Part shown: piece after piece, positions 27,009 through 34,183 of the stretch
Position numbering within the stretch: the stretch's first letter is position 1
Layout of the letters: each line of letters opens with the position of its first letter
DNA from: CALBJU01 sp965247125
Lineage (GTDB): Bacteria; Bacteroidota; Rhodothermia; Rhodothermales; UBA10348
Direction: 5' to 3'
Assembly (NCBI GenBank): GCA_965247125.1
Contig: CBDFGO010000003.1
Coordinates: forward strand, 310,001 to 374,000
DNA: 64,000 bases
Translations under genes and position numbers: made by a program
Notes under the pieces: generated by a model
The model's input: only the letters and a program-made list of their open reading frames with translations
Databases searched by the model: none
Told to the model about the DNA's origin: nothing

Positions 27009-27620
27009 ATGTTTGTGGTAGACCAAGTACTTATCTCTGACGACGTCGTTCAGGCTGCTTTTTGCTGCAGCCTGGGCGCGTGCAGAGGCGCATGCTGCGT
27101 AGTGGGGGAATCAGGTGCGCCGCTTGAAGAAAGTGAGCTCGCTGAGGTAGAGGCCATTCTTCCACAGATCAAGGATCGTCTTCGCGATGAAGCTCTCGCT
27201 GTAATAGAAAAGGACGGTGTCTGGGAGGAAATCACACCCGGATATTATGCCACAACTTGTGTGGGCGGTTCCGAATGTGTCTTCGTTCGATACGATGGTC
27301 TCATCGCCAAGTGCGCGATTCAGGAAGCTTATCAGGAAGGAAAGATATCCTTCGAAAAGCCCATTTCGTGCCATCTCTTCCCGCTCAGGGCTGAACAACT
27401 CGGGGAGTATGAATCGCTGAACTATGAGCAGATCGACATCTGTAAACCGGCCATCACACACGGTCAGAGCACGGCTACCCACCTGGCTGAGTATCTCGAA
27501 ATACCGCTCGTGCGAAAATACGGATCGGAATGGTATCGCGAGTTTATGGTGATGGTGCGGGAACGTCGAGAGTTTCTGGCGACCGATGAGTCACCTGAGT
27601 CCCCCAACCGGAGTACCTAG
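27009..27620 (+). CDS. DUF3109 family cysteine-rich protein
   Basis: 203 residues with cysteine spacing typical of the DUF3109/YkgJ-like group: CCSLGACRGACC near residue 20, TTCVGGSECVFV near residue 80, then a single Cys in IAKCAIQ, PISCHLFPLR and IDICKPA. Such proteins are thought to bind a metal or Fe-S cluster; the role is unknown. rpoN follows 8 bases later, so the two are probably co-transcribed. Confidence 0.88.
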   Translation: MFVVDQVLISDDVVQAAFCCSLGACRGACCVVGESGAPLEESELAEVEAILPQIKDRLRDEALAVIEKDGVWEEITPGYYATTCVGGSECVFVRYDGLIAKCAIQEAYQEGKISFEKPISCHLFPLRAEQLGEYESLNYEQIDICKPAITHGQSTATHLAEYLEIPLVRKYGSEWYREFMVMVRERREFLATDESPESPNRST

Positions 27621-27628
27621 GGGAAGCC

Positions 27629-29101
27629 ATGCTGCATCTGCAACAACGACAATCTCTCCAGCAGCGGCTTTCTCCGCAGCAAATCCAGTACATCAAACTG
27701 CTCCAGCTGCCCACGCTAGCGCTCGAGCAGCGGATCAAGCAAGAGCTGGAAATTAATCCGCTGCTTGAAGAGGGTGAGGAAGTTCTCGAAGATGTTCTGG
27801 ATGAGCAGACAGAAGAAGGAGACTATGACGACGTTGTGAATGAGGATGAGGCTTCCGATGATGATTACGATTGGGAGGAGTTGATGGACACCGGCGATGA
27901 CCTTTATGGATACAAAGCCACCGTAGATCACAGTGACGACGAAGATCGCAGAGAGATGCCCATGGTTGCCATGAGCAGCATGACCGAGCACCTCTTCGAC
28001 CAACTCTCTTTTTTGAATCTGAACGAGGAAGATGCGCTCATCGCGGATCAGATCATCGGATCTATCGATGAGGATGGATATTTGAGAAGGCCCCTCGAGT
28101 CGATTGTTGACGACGTGGCTTTCAACCAGGGCGTCCTGTTATCTGAGGAAGATGTTGAGGAAGTGCTTTTTCGTGTTCAACGCCTCGAGCCTGTGGGTGT
28201 GGCATCGCGCGATCTTAAGGAGTGCCTGTTGATCCAGCTGGAGATGCTTCCGGAAGAACTGTCCGGCCGTGACGTGGCTATGGAGATGCTGACTCACTCC
28301 TACAAGGCGTTCACGATGAAGCACTACGACCAGATCATGCGCCGACTCGGAATTGAAGGTCATGAACTGAAGGCTGCGTTTGAGCTGATACGTCACCTGA
28401 ACCCAAAGCCGGGCGAAGGCGAATTTTCGGCTACCGAAAACTACATCACTCCGGATTTCACCGTTCGTCAGGAGGACGGAGAGTTTTTCATTTCACTGAA
28501 TTCGGGAAATGCTCCCGAACTTCGCGTCTCCCAACAGTATCGCCAGATGCTCGAACAGGTCGTCACGGACAAGAAAAAGGGTCGACAGACCTATGATGCG
28601 GAGACTCGGAATTTTTTGAAGTCGAAGTTTGAGTCGGCCCGCTGGTTCATCAATTCGATCAATCAAAGACGTCAGACCATGCTGGCGGTGATGAACGCGA
28701 TTGTCGAGCAGCAGGCCGATTTTTTCAGACAGGGGGAGGGAAACCTGAAACCCATGATTCTGAAGGACATCGCGGAGATTATCCGGATGGACATATCCAC
28801 AATATCTCGCGTTGTCAACGGAAAGTACGTTCAGACCGAATTCGGCGTCTATGAACTGAAGTACTTCTTTTCAGAGGGACTATTGACCGAGTCGGGAGAA
28901 GAGGTATCAAACAAGGAGGTCAAGGCTCTCATTGAACGAATAATTGGCGAGGAAGACAAGAACAAGCCTCTATCGGATCAACGCATCGCAACCATGCTGG
29001 AAGGGAAAGGATTTCAGATTGCACGTCGAACGGTGACCAAGTACCGCGAACAACTTGGCATCCCGGTCGCCAGACTGCGGAAGGAAATCGTCTTGCCCTA
29101 G
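27629..29101 (+). CDS. rpoN: RNA polymerase sigma-54 factor
   Basis: Alternative sigma factor for -24/-12 promoters. The 490-residue protein opens with the glutamine/leucine-rich activator-interacting region (QQRLSPQQIQYIKLLQLPTL). A very acidic segment at about residues 48-110 is common in Bacteroidota. The core-binding and helix-turn-helix regions follow, and near the end lies the RpoN box ARRTVTKYREQLGIP. Its activator at 11369-12622 is in the same window. Confidence 0.97.
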   Translation: MLHLQQRQSLQQRLSPQQIQYIKLLQLPTLALEQRIKQELEINPLLEEGEEVLEDVLDEQTEEGDYDDVVNEDEASDDDYDWEELMDTGDDLYGYKATVDHSDDEDRREMPMVAMSSMTEHLFDQLSFLNLNEEDALIADQIIGSIDEDGYLRRPLESIVDDVAFNQGVLLSEEDVEEVLFRVQRLEPVGVASRDLKECLLIQLEMLPEELSGRDVAMEMLTHSYKAFTMKHYDQIMRRLGIEGHELKAAFELIRHLNPKPGEGEFSATENYITPDFTVRQEDGEFFISLNSGNAPELRVSQQYRQMLEQVVTDKKKGRQTYDAETRNFLKSKFESARWFINSINQRRQTMLAVMNAIVEQQADFFRQGEGNLKPMILKDIAEIIRMDISTISRVVNGKYVQTEFGVYELKYFFSEGLLTESGEEVSNKEVKALIERIIGEEDKNKPLSDQRIATMLEGKGFQIARRTVTKYREQLGIPVARLRKEIVLP

Positions 29102-29110
29102 CGCAGGATT

Positions 29111-29275
29111 TTATTCGTAACGCAGACTTTTCACCGGGTCGAGTCGCGCGGCCTTGAATGCTTGAAAACTCACCGTACCCAGCGCACACAGCAGGGAAAC
29201 CGTACCAGCCGCCAGGATCATTCCGATACCGATGTCGATCCGGTATGCGAATCCGGACAGCCACGTGTTTATCGT
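29111..29275 (-). pseudogene. C-terminal remnant of an FtsX/MacB-type ABC permease
   Basis: The last ~54 codons read INTWLSGFAYRIDIGIGM...VSFQAFKAARLDPVKSLRYE, which is the ending of FtsX-like (MacB-type) permeases: one membrane helix, then the A-x-x-DPVKSLRYE tail. The frame stays open upstream to an ATG at 29386, but those 37 codons show no family resemblance and no membrane helices. Normal proteins are about 800 residues, so this is a decayed fragment. It is convergent with rpoN. Confidence 0.75.
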
Positions 29276-29674
29276 CACAAACGAGGAGTTTTGGTGTCCA
29301 TTCTGGTGGTCGATGTCCTGATTCGAAGTCACCTCAGAGGAAAAAAAGAGCATCGCAGGTAGATAATTCCGTTTGATTTGGGGCAAATCGTCATCCTACA
29401 GCGCTGAGGGCTCAATACCGGCAAATGTGCCGGTAAGTACAAAAATAACAGTTGGTTATTATTCGTCGATTGTGTGTAGTAAGCGTGAACGACCATTCAC
29501 CAAAACTGGCAATTCCTGCCAGATTGTGCTGTTCAGCGGGTTATGATCGAGTCGGTTGCCGTGTCTACTTCCAAAACGGGCGCGGTATTTGTAATGAATC
29601 AGTACAGTTCATCGGACATCGCGTCGCCAACAAACCAATTAGACCCATACGGTCGAAAATGGAGGATTATCGAG
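29276..29674. other. Intergenic stretch with hairpin after permease remnant
   Basis: About 400 bases with no convincing gene. It contains a perfect 8-pair hairpin at 29416-29435 (TACCGGCA-AATG-TGCCGGTA) without a T-run. The remainder probably includes decayed sequence from the permease remnant and the promoter of the small gene at 29675. Confidence 0.4.
29416..29435. other. Perfect 8-bp hairpin
   Basis: TACCGGCA and TGCCGGTA flank a 4-base loop. It lies ~315 bases downstream of rpoN. With no uridine tract on either side it could be a factor-dependent pause, a protein site or a short mobile palindrome. Confidence 0.4.
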
Positions 29675-29941
29675 ATGCAGACTTCCGCTCATTTATTGTC
29701 TTCAGCAGCATTTGGAACGTCGTTTTCCGTTCTTCTTGCACGGTATATGCAAGGTCAGATCGGAGAAGCAGTCTGGACCAAGTTGATGAGGGTTTTTGAT
29801 GCAGAAGGAGTAACGTCTCGGGAGCGTATGGCTTACGCTCGATTCATGAGTGAAATGCTCGCTGAGCGTGAGCAGTCATCCTTGAATATTCCTGTTGGAG
29901 ATGAAATGACCGGCATTCTTTCGGAAATCCGTGCATCGTAA
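29675..29941 (+). CDS. Small hypothetical protein, 88 residues
   Basis: Not recognised. The start at ATG 29675 is chosen because a strong ribosome-binding site (GGAGG at 29661-29665) lies 9 bases before it; the same frame is open 44 codons further upstream but has no such site. The protein is helical and amphipathic (LARYMQGQIGEAVWTKLMRV, ARFMSEMLAEREQSS). It stands alone between the permease remnant and a strong hairpin at 30072-30100. Confidence 0.6.
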   Translation: MQTSAHLLSSAAFGTSFSVLLARYMQGQIGEAVWTKLMRVFDAEGVTSRERMAYARFMSEMLAEREQSSLNIPVGDEMTGILSEIRAS

Positions 29942-30071
29942 GGTGCCACAATCACTATCCGAATGAACAACAGACTGATACTGAACCTGAAGATTTAAAG
30001 CTACCTCCTCCAGCTTGTGTGGCCCCGTTTTATTTTGGTGGGTGGGGCAGGGTCACCGGTCTTCAGCGTAT

Positions 30072-30109
30072 GCGCGGGTCGAGCATTGCTCGACCCGCGC
30101 TTTCTGTTT
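30072..30109 (+). terminator. Strong hairpin terminator
   Basis: A perfect 13-pair stem (30072-30084 with 30088-30100, GCGCGGGTCGAGC and its complement) closes a 3-base ATT loop and is followed by TTTCTGTTT. It lies 130 bases after the small gene at 29675-29941 and may serve it; the convergent membrane-protein gene ends 62 bases further right. Confidence 0.7.
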
Positions 30110-30162
30110 CCGGCCTGTAGGGAATTACCGCTCACTCAGAGACGAGCGTCCGCTCGCGTCTC

Positions 30163-31047
30163 TCAGAAGGTGCTCTCTTCTGTCGTTGCATCGGACGCGA
30201 TTGCCGGCTCCATGGCCACGCGCTCGTCCTCGAAAAAGTGAACTTCACTCGCTATCCAACCAACTGTAACACCGGCTCGGAGGAACAAGAACAGCTGCTG
30301 GACGAGGAAAGCGAGGAATAATCCCCCCATGCGCAGATCGAGCAGGAGCGGGATGAACAGGGTCACCAGGCCGAGCACCATCCACCCCAGATAAATGGAG
30401 TTCGCATTTGCCGAAGTGAAGGGCCATTTCATGCCCGCGAGCCAACTCTCCAGGATTCCCTTTCCCGAAACGACAAGCTCGAGTCGACCAAAATCGTGCA
30501 TCATGTCAATCAGGGCCATCGTCATAAAGATGGCCAGTGGTGTGAAGATGAACCAAACCCATAGAGTGCCCCTTTCGCCGGACAAGACGGTGGATAGGAG
30601 GATCGCAACGATGAGTACGCCTATCACGGCCGCTACAAAAATGACCAGGTATACCAGCCCAAGAATTGTGGCCCGCCCGGTGTCTCGACCTACCCCTTTC
30701 CAGAAGGAACCACCTCCACCGTTCACGTGTGCTTCGATAAGGCCGACTGATAAAACGATTTTCCAGATGTAGATCACCGGTATCAACCAGAGTATTTGAG
30801 CAAATACGGTTTGTAATACCGGCCCCGATTCTTTCAACAGGTCGGCCCATAGACTGAGATCAAAATCTTCTGCAAGCTCTGGAGAGAATCCTGAGGACGA
30901 AAGAACACTCGAGAACGCAATGAGGATTGGTATGGAAAGGATCAGTCCCATAGCCAGGTTGGCGAAGTAAAGGAGTACTATCAGGCCTGGGCGGGCTCGA
31001 GTTGAGTCAATTCCTGATTTCAGATAGTGAACAGACATATGGAGCAA
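30163..31047 (-). CDS. Multi-pass membrane protein of unknown function
   Basis: 294 residues with about six hydrophobic segments (LIVLLYFANLAMGLILSIP; ILWLIPVIYIWKIVLSVGLI; LVYLVIFVAAVIGVLIVAIL; WVWFIFTPLAIFMTMALI; YLGWMVLGLVTLFIPLLL) and an acidic cytosolic tail. A glycine run (HVNGGGGSFWKG) sits between helices. It vaguely resembles DUF4013-like proteins, but I cannot assign it. Start may be ATG 31047 or 31038. Confidence 0.78.
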   Translation of the reverse strand: MLHMSVHYLKSGIDSTRARPGLIVLLYFANLAMGLILSIPILIAFSSVLSSSGFSPELAEDFDLSLWADLLKESGPVLQTVFAQILWLIPVIYIWKIVLSVGLIEAHVNGGGGSFWKGVGRDTGRATILGLVYLVIFVAAVIGVLIVAILLSTVLSGERGTLWVWFIFTPLAIFMTMALIDMMHDFGRLELVVSGKGILESWLAGMKWPFTSANANSIYLGWMVLGLVTLFIPLLLDLRMGGLFLAFLVQQLFLFLRAGVTVGWIASEVHFFEDERVAMEPAIASDATTEESTF

Positions 31048-31117
31048 GTTCTAAGCTGGTTGCGGGATGCGGGTTGCTGAGTGCTGATTGACGTATCGGT
31101 CCCGGACCGGTGCACTA

Positions 31118-33088
31118 TCAAAGCACACCGTGAAGGAAATAGAACAGTTTTTGAAAAAGTACTACAGATCGCAACTGAGCTTTTCTCGCGAATGAGCCGT
31201 CTGATTCGCTCGAAATAACCAGCCTGTTGTTAATCCTGTTGATGTCGAGCAGAACATTGAATTCCGGATCCAGGTAGGCTTCGACTACTTCGGAATCGCC
31301 CTGGAATTTCACCTCGATCCATTCCTCCTCTCCCGACCAGTCTACCCTTTCCAGGGACTCATCGGCCCTTCGGATCTGTAGAGACATTGGAAAAACACCG
31401 TCGTCATTGCGTCGGAGTGTGACGGTGGACAGGAACGTACCGTCCTCCTGTTTCCGGTTGGAAATCGATTCAACCGAATTGTCCAGAACCGCGGTGCCGT
31501 ATACATACTGGTCAAAAAACCAACTGAGGTTTTCCTGGGATGATTCCTCGGCAACGCGCTGAAGATCTCTTGTGGACGGATGTCGGAAGCGCCACTCCTG
31601 ATAGTACAACTGAAGAAAATCCTGCATTCGGTCCCACCCCAGGTGCCGTTCCAGGGTATTCATGACGGTGGCTGGCTTGGAATACGACGCCTTGCTATAA
31701 TCTCCTCTACGGTATTTCCAGGAATCTGTGAGCAGGGCACCGGTAGCCGGCCGATTAAGCGTGTAGCCCAGCCTCTGCCCCTGAATATCTCCAATTTTGA
31801 TGCCGAGCAGTTCGAGAACAGAACCGGATCCGTACTCGTCGTCCATGATTTTCGTTTCGATGTAGGAATTCATTCCTTCGTCGAGCCAGGCTTCTTCGAA
31901 TTCATTGCTGGCAATCAAGCCGTAAAAATATTGATGACCAAATTCGTGAATGATGACGAGCTCCAACGGTCGAATCCACTCGGGAAGGCCATATACCGTG
32001 CCGGCCGTGATCAGCGTTGGATACTCCATTCCATTGCTGCCGCCGAGACCGTCCACAACGGTCAGTGTTGTGTAGGGATACTCACCGATCCATTTATCGT
32101 AGTACTCCAGCGCGACCTTCGTTGCATCCAGATGGCGCTGGGCCTGCGCCTCGTGAACGGGTTGAAGCAAGAGTCGGATTGAAACGTGTCTCCACTGGTC
32201 ATCGATTGTCAGATACTCCTGGCTGGCCGTCCAGGCGAAATCGTGGACATCGTCTGCGAGGTATCTGAGCCGCTTGAAACCACCCTCGGTCGATTCCTCA
32301 ACGCGTACGCCCGTCGCGCCGACGATGAAATCCTCCGGAACCTCGATGGTAACGTCGTATGTGCCAAAATCAGCGTAGAACTCGCTGGCTTCATGAAACT
32401 GGTGCGCGTTCCAGACCCCCTCTTGTGCGTCCTCGGGCACATATCGCTGCCCCGGCAGCTCATACACTGCAATTTTTGGAAACCACTGGGCCACCATGAA
32501 GAACGGATTTCCAGACTCACTCTCTTTCCACCCGGTGCGGGCCACGATCTCCGGCATTCGACTTTCGAAGATGATATCGAGCGCGATCGTTTCACCGGGA
32601 TCCACGGCCGTTGGCAAGGCAACCGCCATCACTGTCTGATCCTGCGTGTTGGCGTTATCCGGCTGGATGAATCGCATGGACGAAGTAAGATCGCCGTCGC
32701 CTTCGCCCGGGCTCGGGATTCGGGGATTAATATCGTCCTCGTCGGTCGCAATACGCATGCTCGTAATCTCGATCCCGCCCCAGGGGTCATCGTTCCCCGC
32801 GACGAAGCCACGATGCGCACCACCACTTTCCCTCATAAACGTGGAGTTGTTGTCTTTGAACGCGTTCAGATAGAGGTGAAACTGCAATTCCTTCACAGCC
32901 ACGTTACCTGGATTTTTCCAGGTCAGCCTCTGGATGCCTGATATGGTTTTAGAGTCCGGATCCAGCGTCACGTTCATGGTGTAGGAGACGAGGCGCTCGC
33001 TGAGCGGTGTGAGTGAGGTGGTCCTGGATTGGGCACTCGCTGGCCTGACAGACAGGACACAAAGGAGAAGAAAAATGACGGTTCGCAT
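31118..33088 (-). CDS. M1-family zinc metallopeptidase, secreted
   Basis: 656-residue exported aminopeptidase-like enzyme. Signal peptide MRTVIFLLLCVLSVRPASA. The gluzincin site is HEFGHQYFYG followed by the third ligand in EEAWLDEGMNSY; upstream lies GSNGMEYP in the place of the substrate-binding GAMEN motif. The C-terminal part after residue ~520 is a beta domain. Such enzymes trim peptides in the periplasm or outside the cell. Confidence 0.93.
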   Translation of the reverse strand: MRTVIFLLLCVLSVRPASAQSRTTSLTPLSERLVSYTMNVTLDPDSKTISGIQRLTWKNPGNVAVKELQFHLYLNAFKDNNSTFMRESGGAHRGFVAGNDDPWGGIEITSMRIATDEDDINPRIPSPGEGDGDLTSSMRFIQPDNANTQDQTVMAVALPTAVDPGETIALDIIFESRMPEIVARTGWKESESGNPFFMVAQWFPKIAVYELPGQRYVPEDAQEGVWNAHQFHEASEFYADFGTYDVTIEVPEDFIVGATGVRVEESTEGGFKRLRYLADDVHDFAWTASQEYLTIDDQWRHVSIRLLLQPVHEAQAQRHLDATKVALEYYDKWIGEYPYTTLTVVDGLGGSNGMEYPTLITAGTVYGLPEWIRPLELVIIHEFGHQYFYGLIASNEFEEAWLDEGMNSYIETKIMDDEYGSGSVLELLGIKIGDIQGQRLGYTLNRPATGALLTDSWKYRRGDYSKASYSKPATVMNTLERHLGWDRMQDFLQLYYQEWRFRHPSTRDLQRVAEESSQENLSWFFDQYVYGTAVLDNSVESISNRKQEDGTFLSTVTLRRNDDGVFPMSLQIRRADESLERVDWSGEEEWIEVKFQGDSEVVEAYLDPEFNVLLDINRINNRLVISSESDGSFARKAQLRSVVLFQKLFYFLHGVL

Positions 33089-33148
33089 GTTACATTCCGG
33101 TCAGTATCATCAACCAAGTAAACGGCATCAAGGGGAGAATAGGTACGC

Positions 33149-33232
33149 ATGGACGTGCAGAATAAAAATCACAATTCGTCCGGCACCGTCGCCGCACTCC
33201 TGAAATTGAGAACGGAAACAGACAAAAGGTAA
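33149..33232 (+). CDS. Possible 27-residue leader peptide before mvaB
   Basis: A short frame (ATG 33149, TAA 33230-33232) with AGGGGAG 12 bases upstream. It ends 2 bases before the TTG start of mvaB, and the likely mvaB ribosome site (AAAAGG, 33224-33229) lies inside its last codons. This layout suggests translational coupling. The peptide resembles nothing I know and could be chance. Confidence 0.35.
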   Translation: MDVQNKNHNSSGTVAALLKLRTETDKR

Positions 33233-33234
33233 GT

Positions 33235-34140
33235 TTGGAGTCCCAACAACTGAAATATCCGCTCAAAGTAGCGTTGTGTGAGGTGGGAGCCAGAGACGGT
33301 TTTCAGTTCGAATCCAAGCCTATTCCTACTCCGATGAAGGTGCGTGTGATCGAGGAGTTGATGGAAGCTGGACTCACGCAGATTCAGATCACGTCTTTCG
33401 TTCATCCGGAAAAGGTGCCGCAGATGTCGGATGCGGAAGAGTTGGCCGAGACGTTCACCAAGGTTGAAAACATGCGGCTTTCAGGCCTGGTTCTCAATGA
33501 GAAGGGCGTACGTCGTGCCATTGGGAGCGGAATACGCGCTGTCGATCTTTCCATAGCTACAAACGAGCAGCACGGCGCAGACAACGCAAATATGTCTGTA
33601 GATGAAGGAGTGTCTCAAGCGGTTTCAATGATCCGTATCGCACGGGATGCGGGCCTTGAAGTTCAGCTGGGGTTGCAGACCGTGTGGGGATACAGAGTTC
33701 CGGGCGATACGCCGCTCGACTCCATCGTGAGTCTGGCCGAGCGTTTTGCAGCGAGCGATATCGAGTCGTTCTCGCTGGCCGATTCGACCGGCATGGCGAA
33801 TCCCGCGTCGATCGAGAAAGTAATCAGGGCTGTGAGAGCCGTTTCAGACGTTCCTCTCGTCCTTCACCTTCACGACACCAGGGGACTTGGACTGGCCAAC
33901 ATGGTGGCTGCGCTCGAACTTGGCGTTGATCGATTCGATACCTCGATGGGCGGCCTCGGTGGATGCCTTTTCATTCCGGGAGCAACCGGAAATGTCGCGA
34001 CAGAAGATGTCTGCTACACGCTGGATCAGCTGGGTGTACAGACTGGAGTGGATCCGGCCAGGGTAGCTCAAATCTCCAGAATGATGTCCGACTTCCTCGG
34101 TCGAGAGCTATCTGGAAAACTGTACACTCTCCTGGAGTAA
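33235..34140 (+). CDS. mvaB: Hydroxymethylglutaryl-CoA lyase
   Basis: TIM-barrel lyase splitting HMG-CoA into acetyl-CoA and acetoacetate, last step of leucine degradation. 301 residues: the catalytic N-terminal segment CEVGARDGFQFE, the metal-binding LHLHDTRGLGLAN, and the loop with the catalytic cysteine GGLGGCLFIPGATGNVATED. It starts at TTG 33235; no ATG precedes the conserved CEVGARDG in frame. Related carboxylase genes are not adjacent. Confidence 0.93.
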   Translation: MESQQLKYPLKVALCEVGARDGFQFESKPIPTPMKVRVIEELMEAGLTQIQITSFVHPEKVPQMSDAEELAETFTKVENMRLSGLVLNEKGVRRAIGSGIRAVDLSIATNEQHGADNANMSVDEGVSQAVSMIRIARDAGLEVQLGLQTVWGYRVPGDTPLDSIVSLAERFAASDIESFSLADSTGMANPASIEKVIRAVRAVSDVPLVLHLHDTRGLGLANMVAALELGVDRFDTSMGGLGGCLFIPGATGNVATEDVCYTLDQLGVQTGVDPARVAQISRMMSDFLGRELSGKLYTLLE

Positions 34141-34183
34141 ATGGAGATGAATAGTTGCCGCCCTTTCTGAAGCCGAGCGTCTC

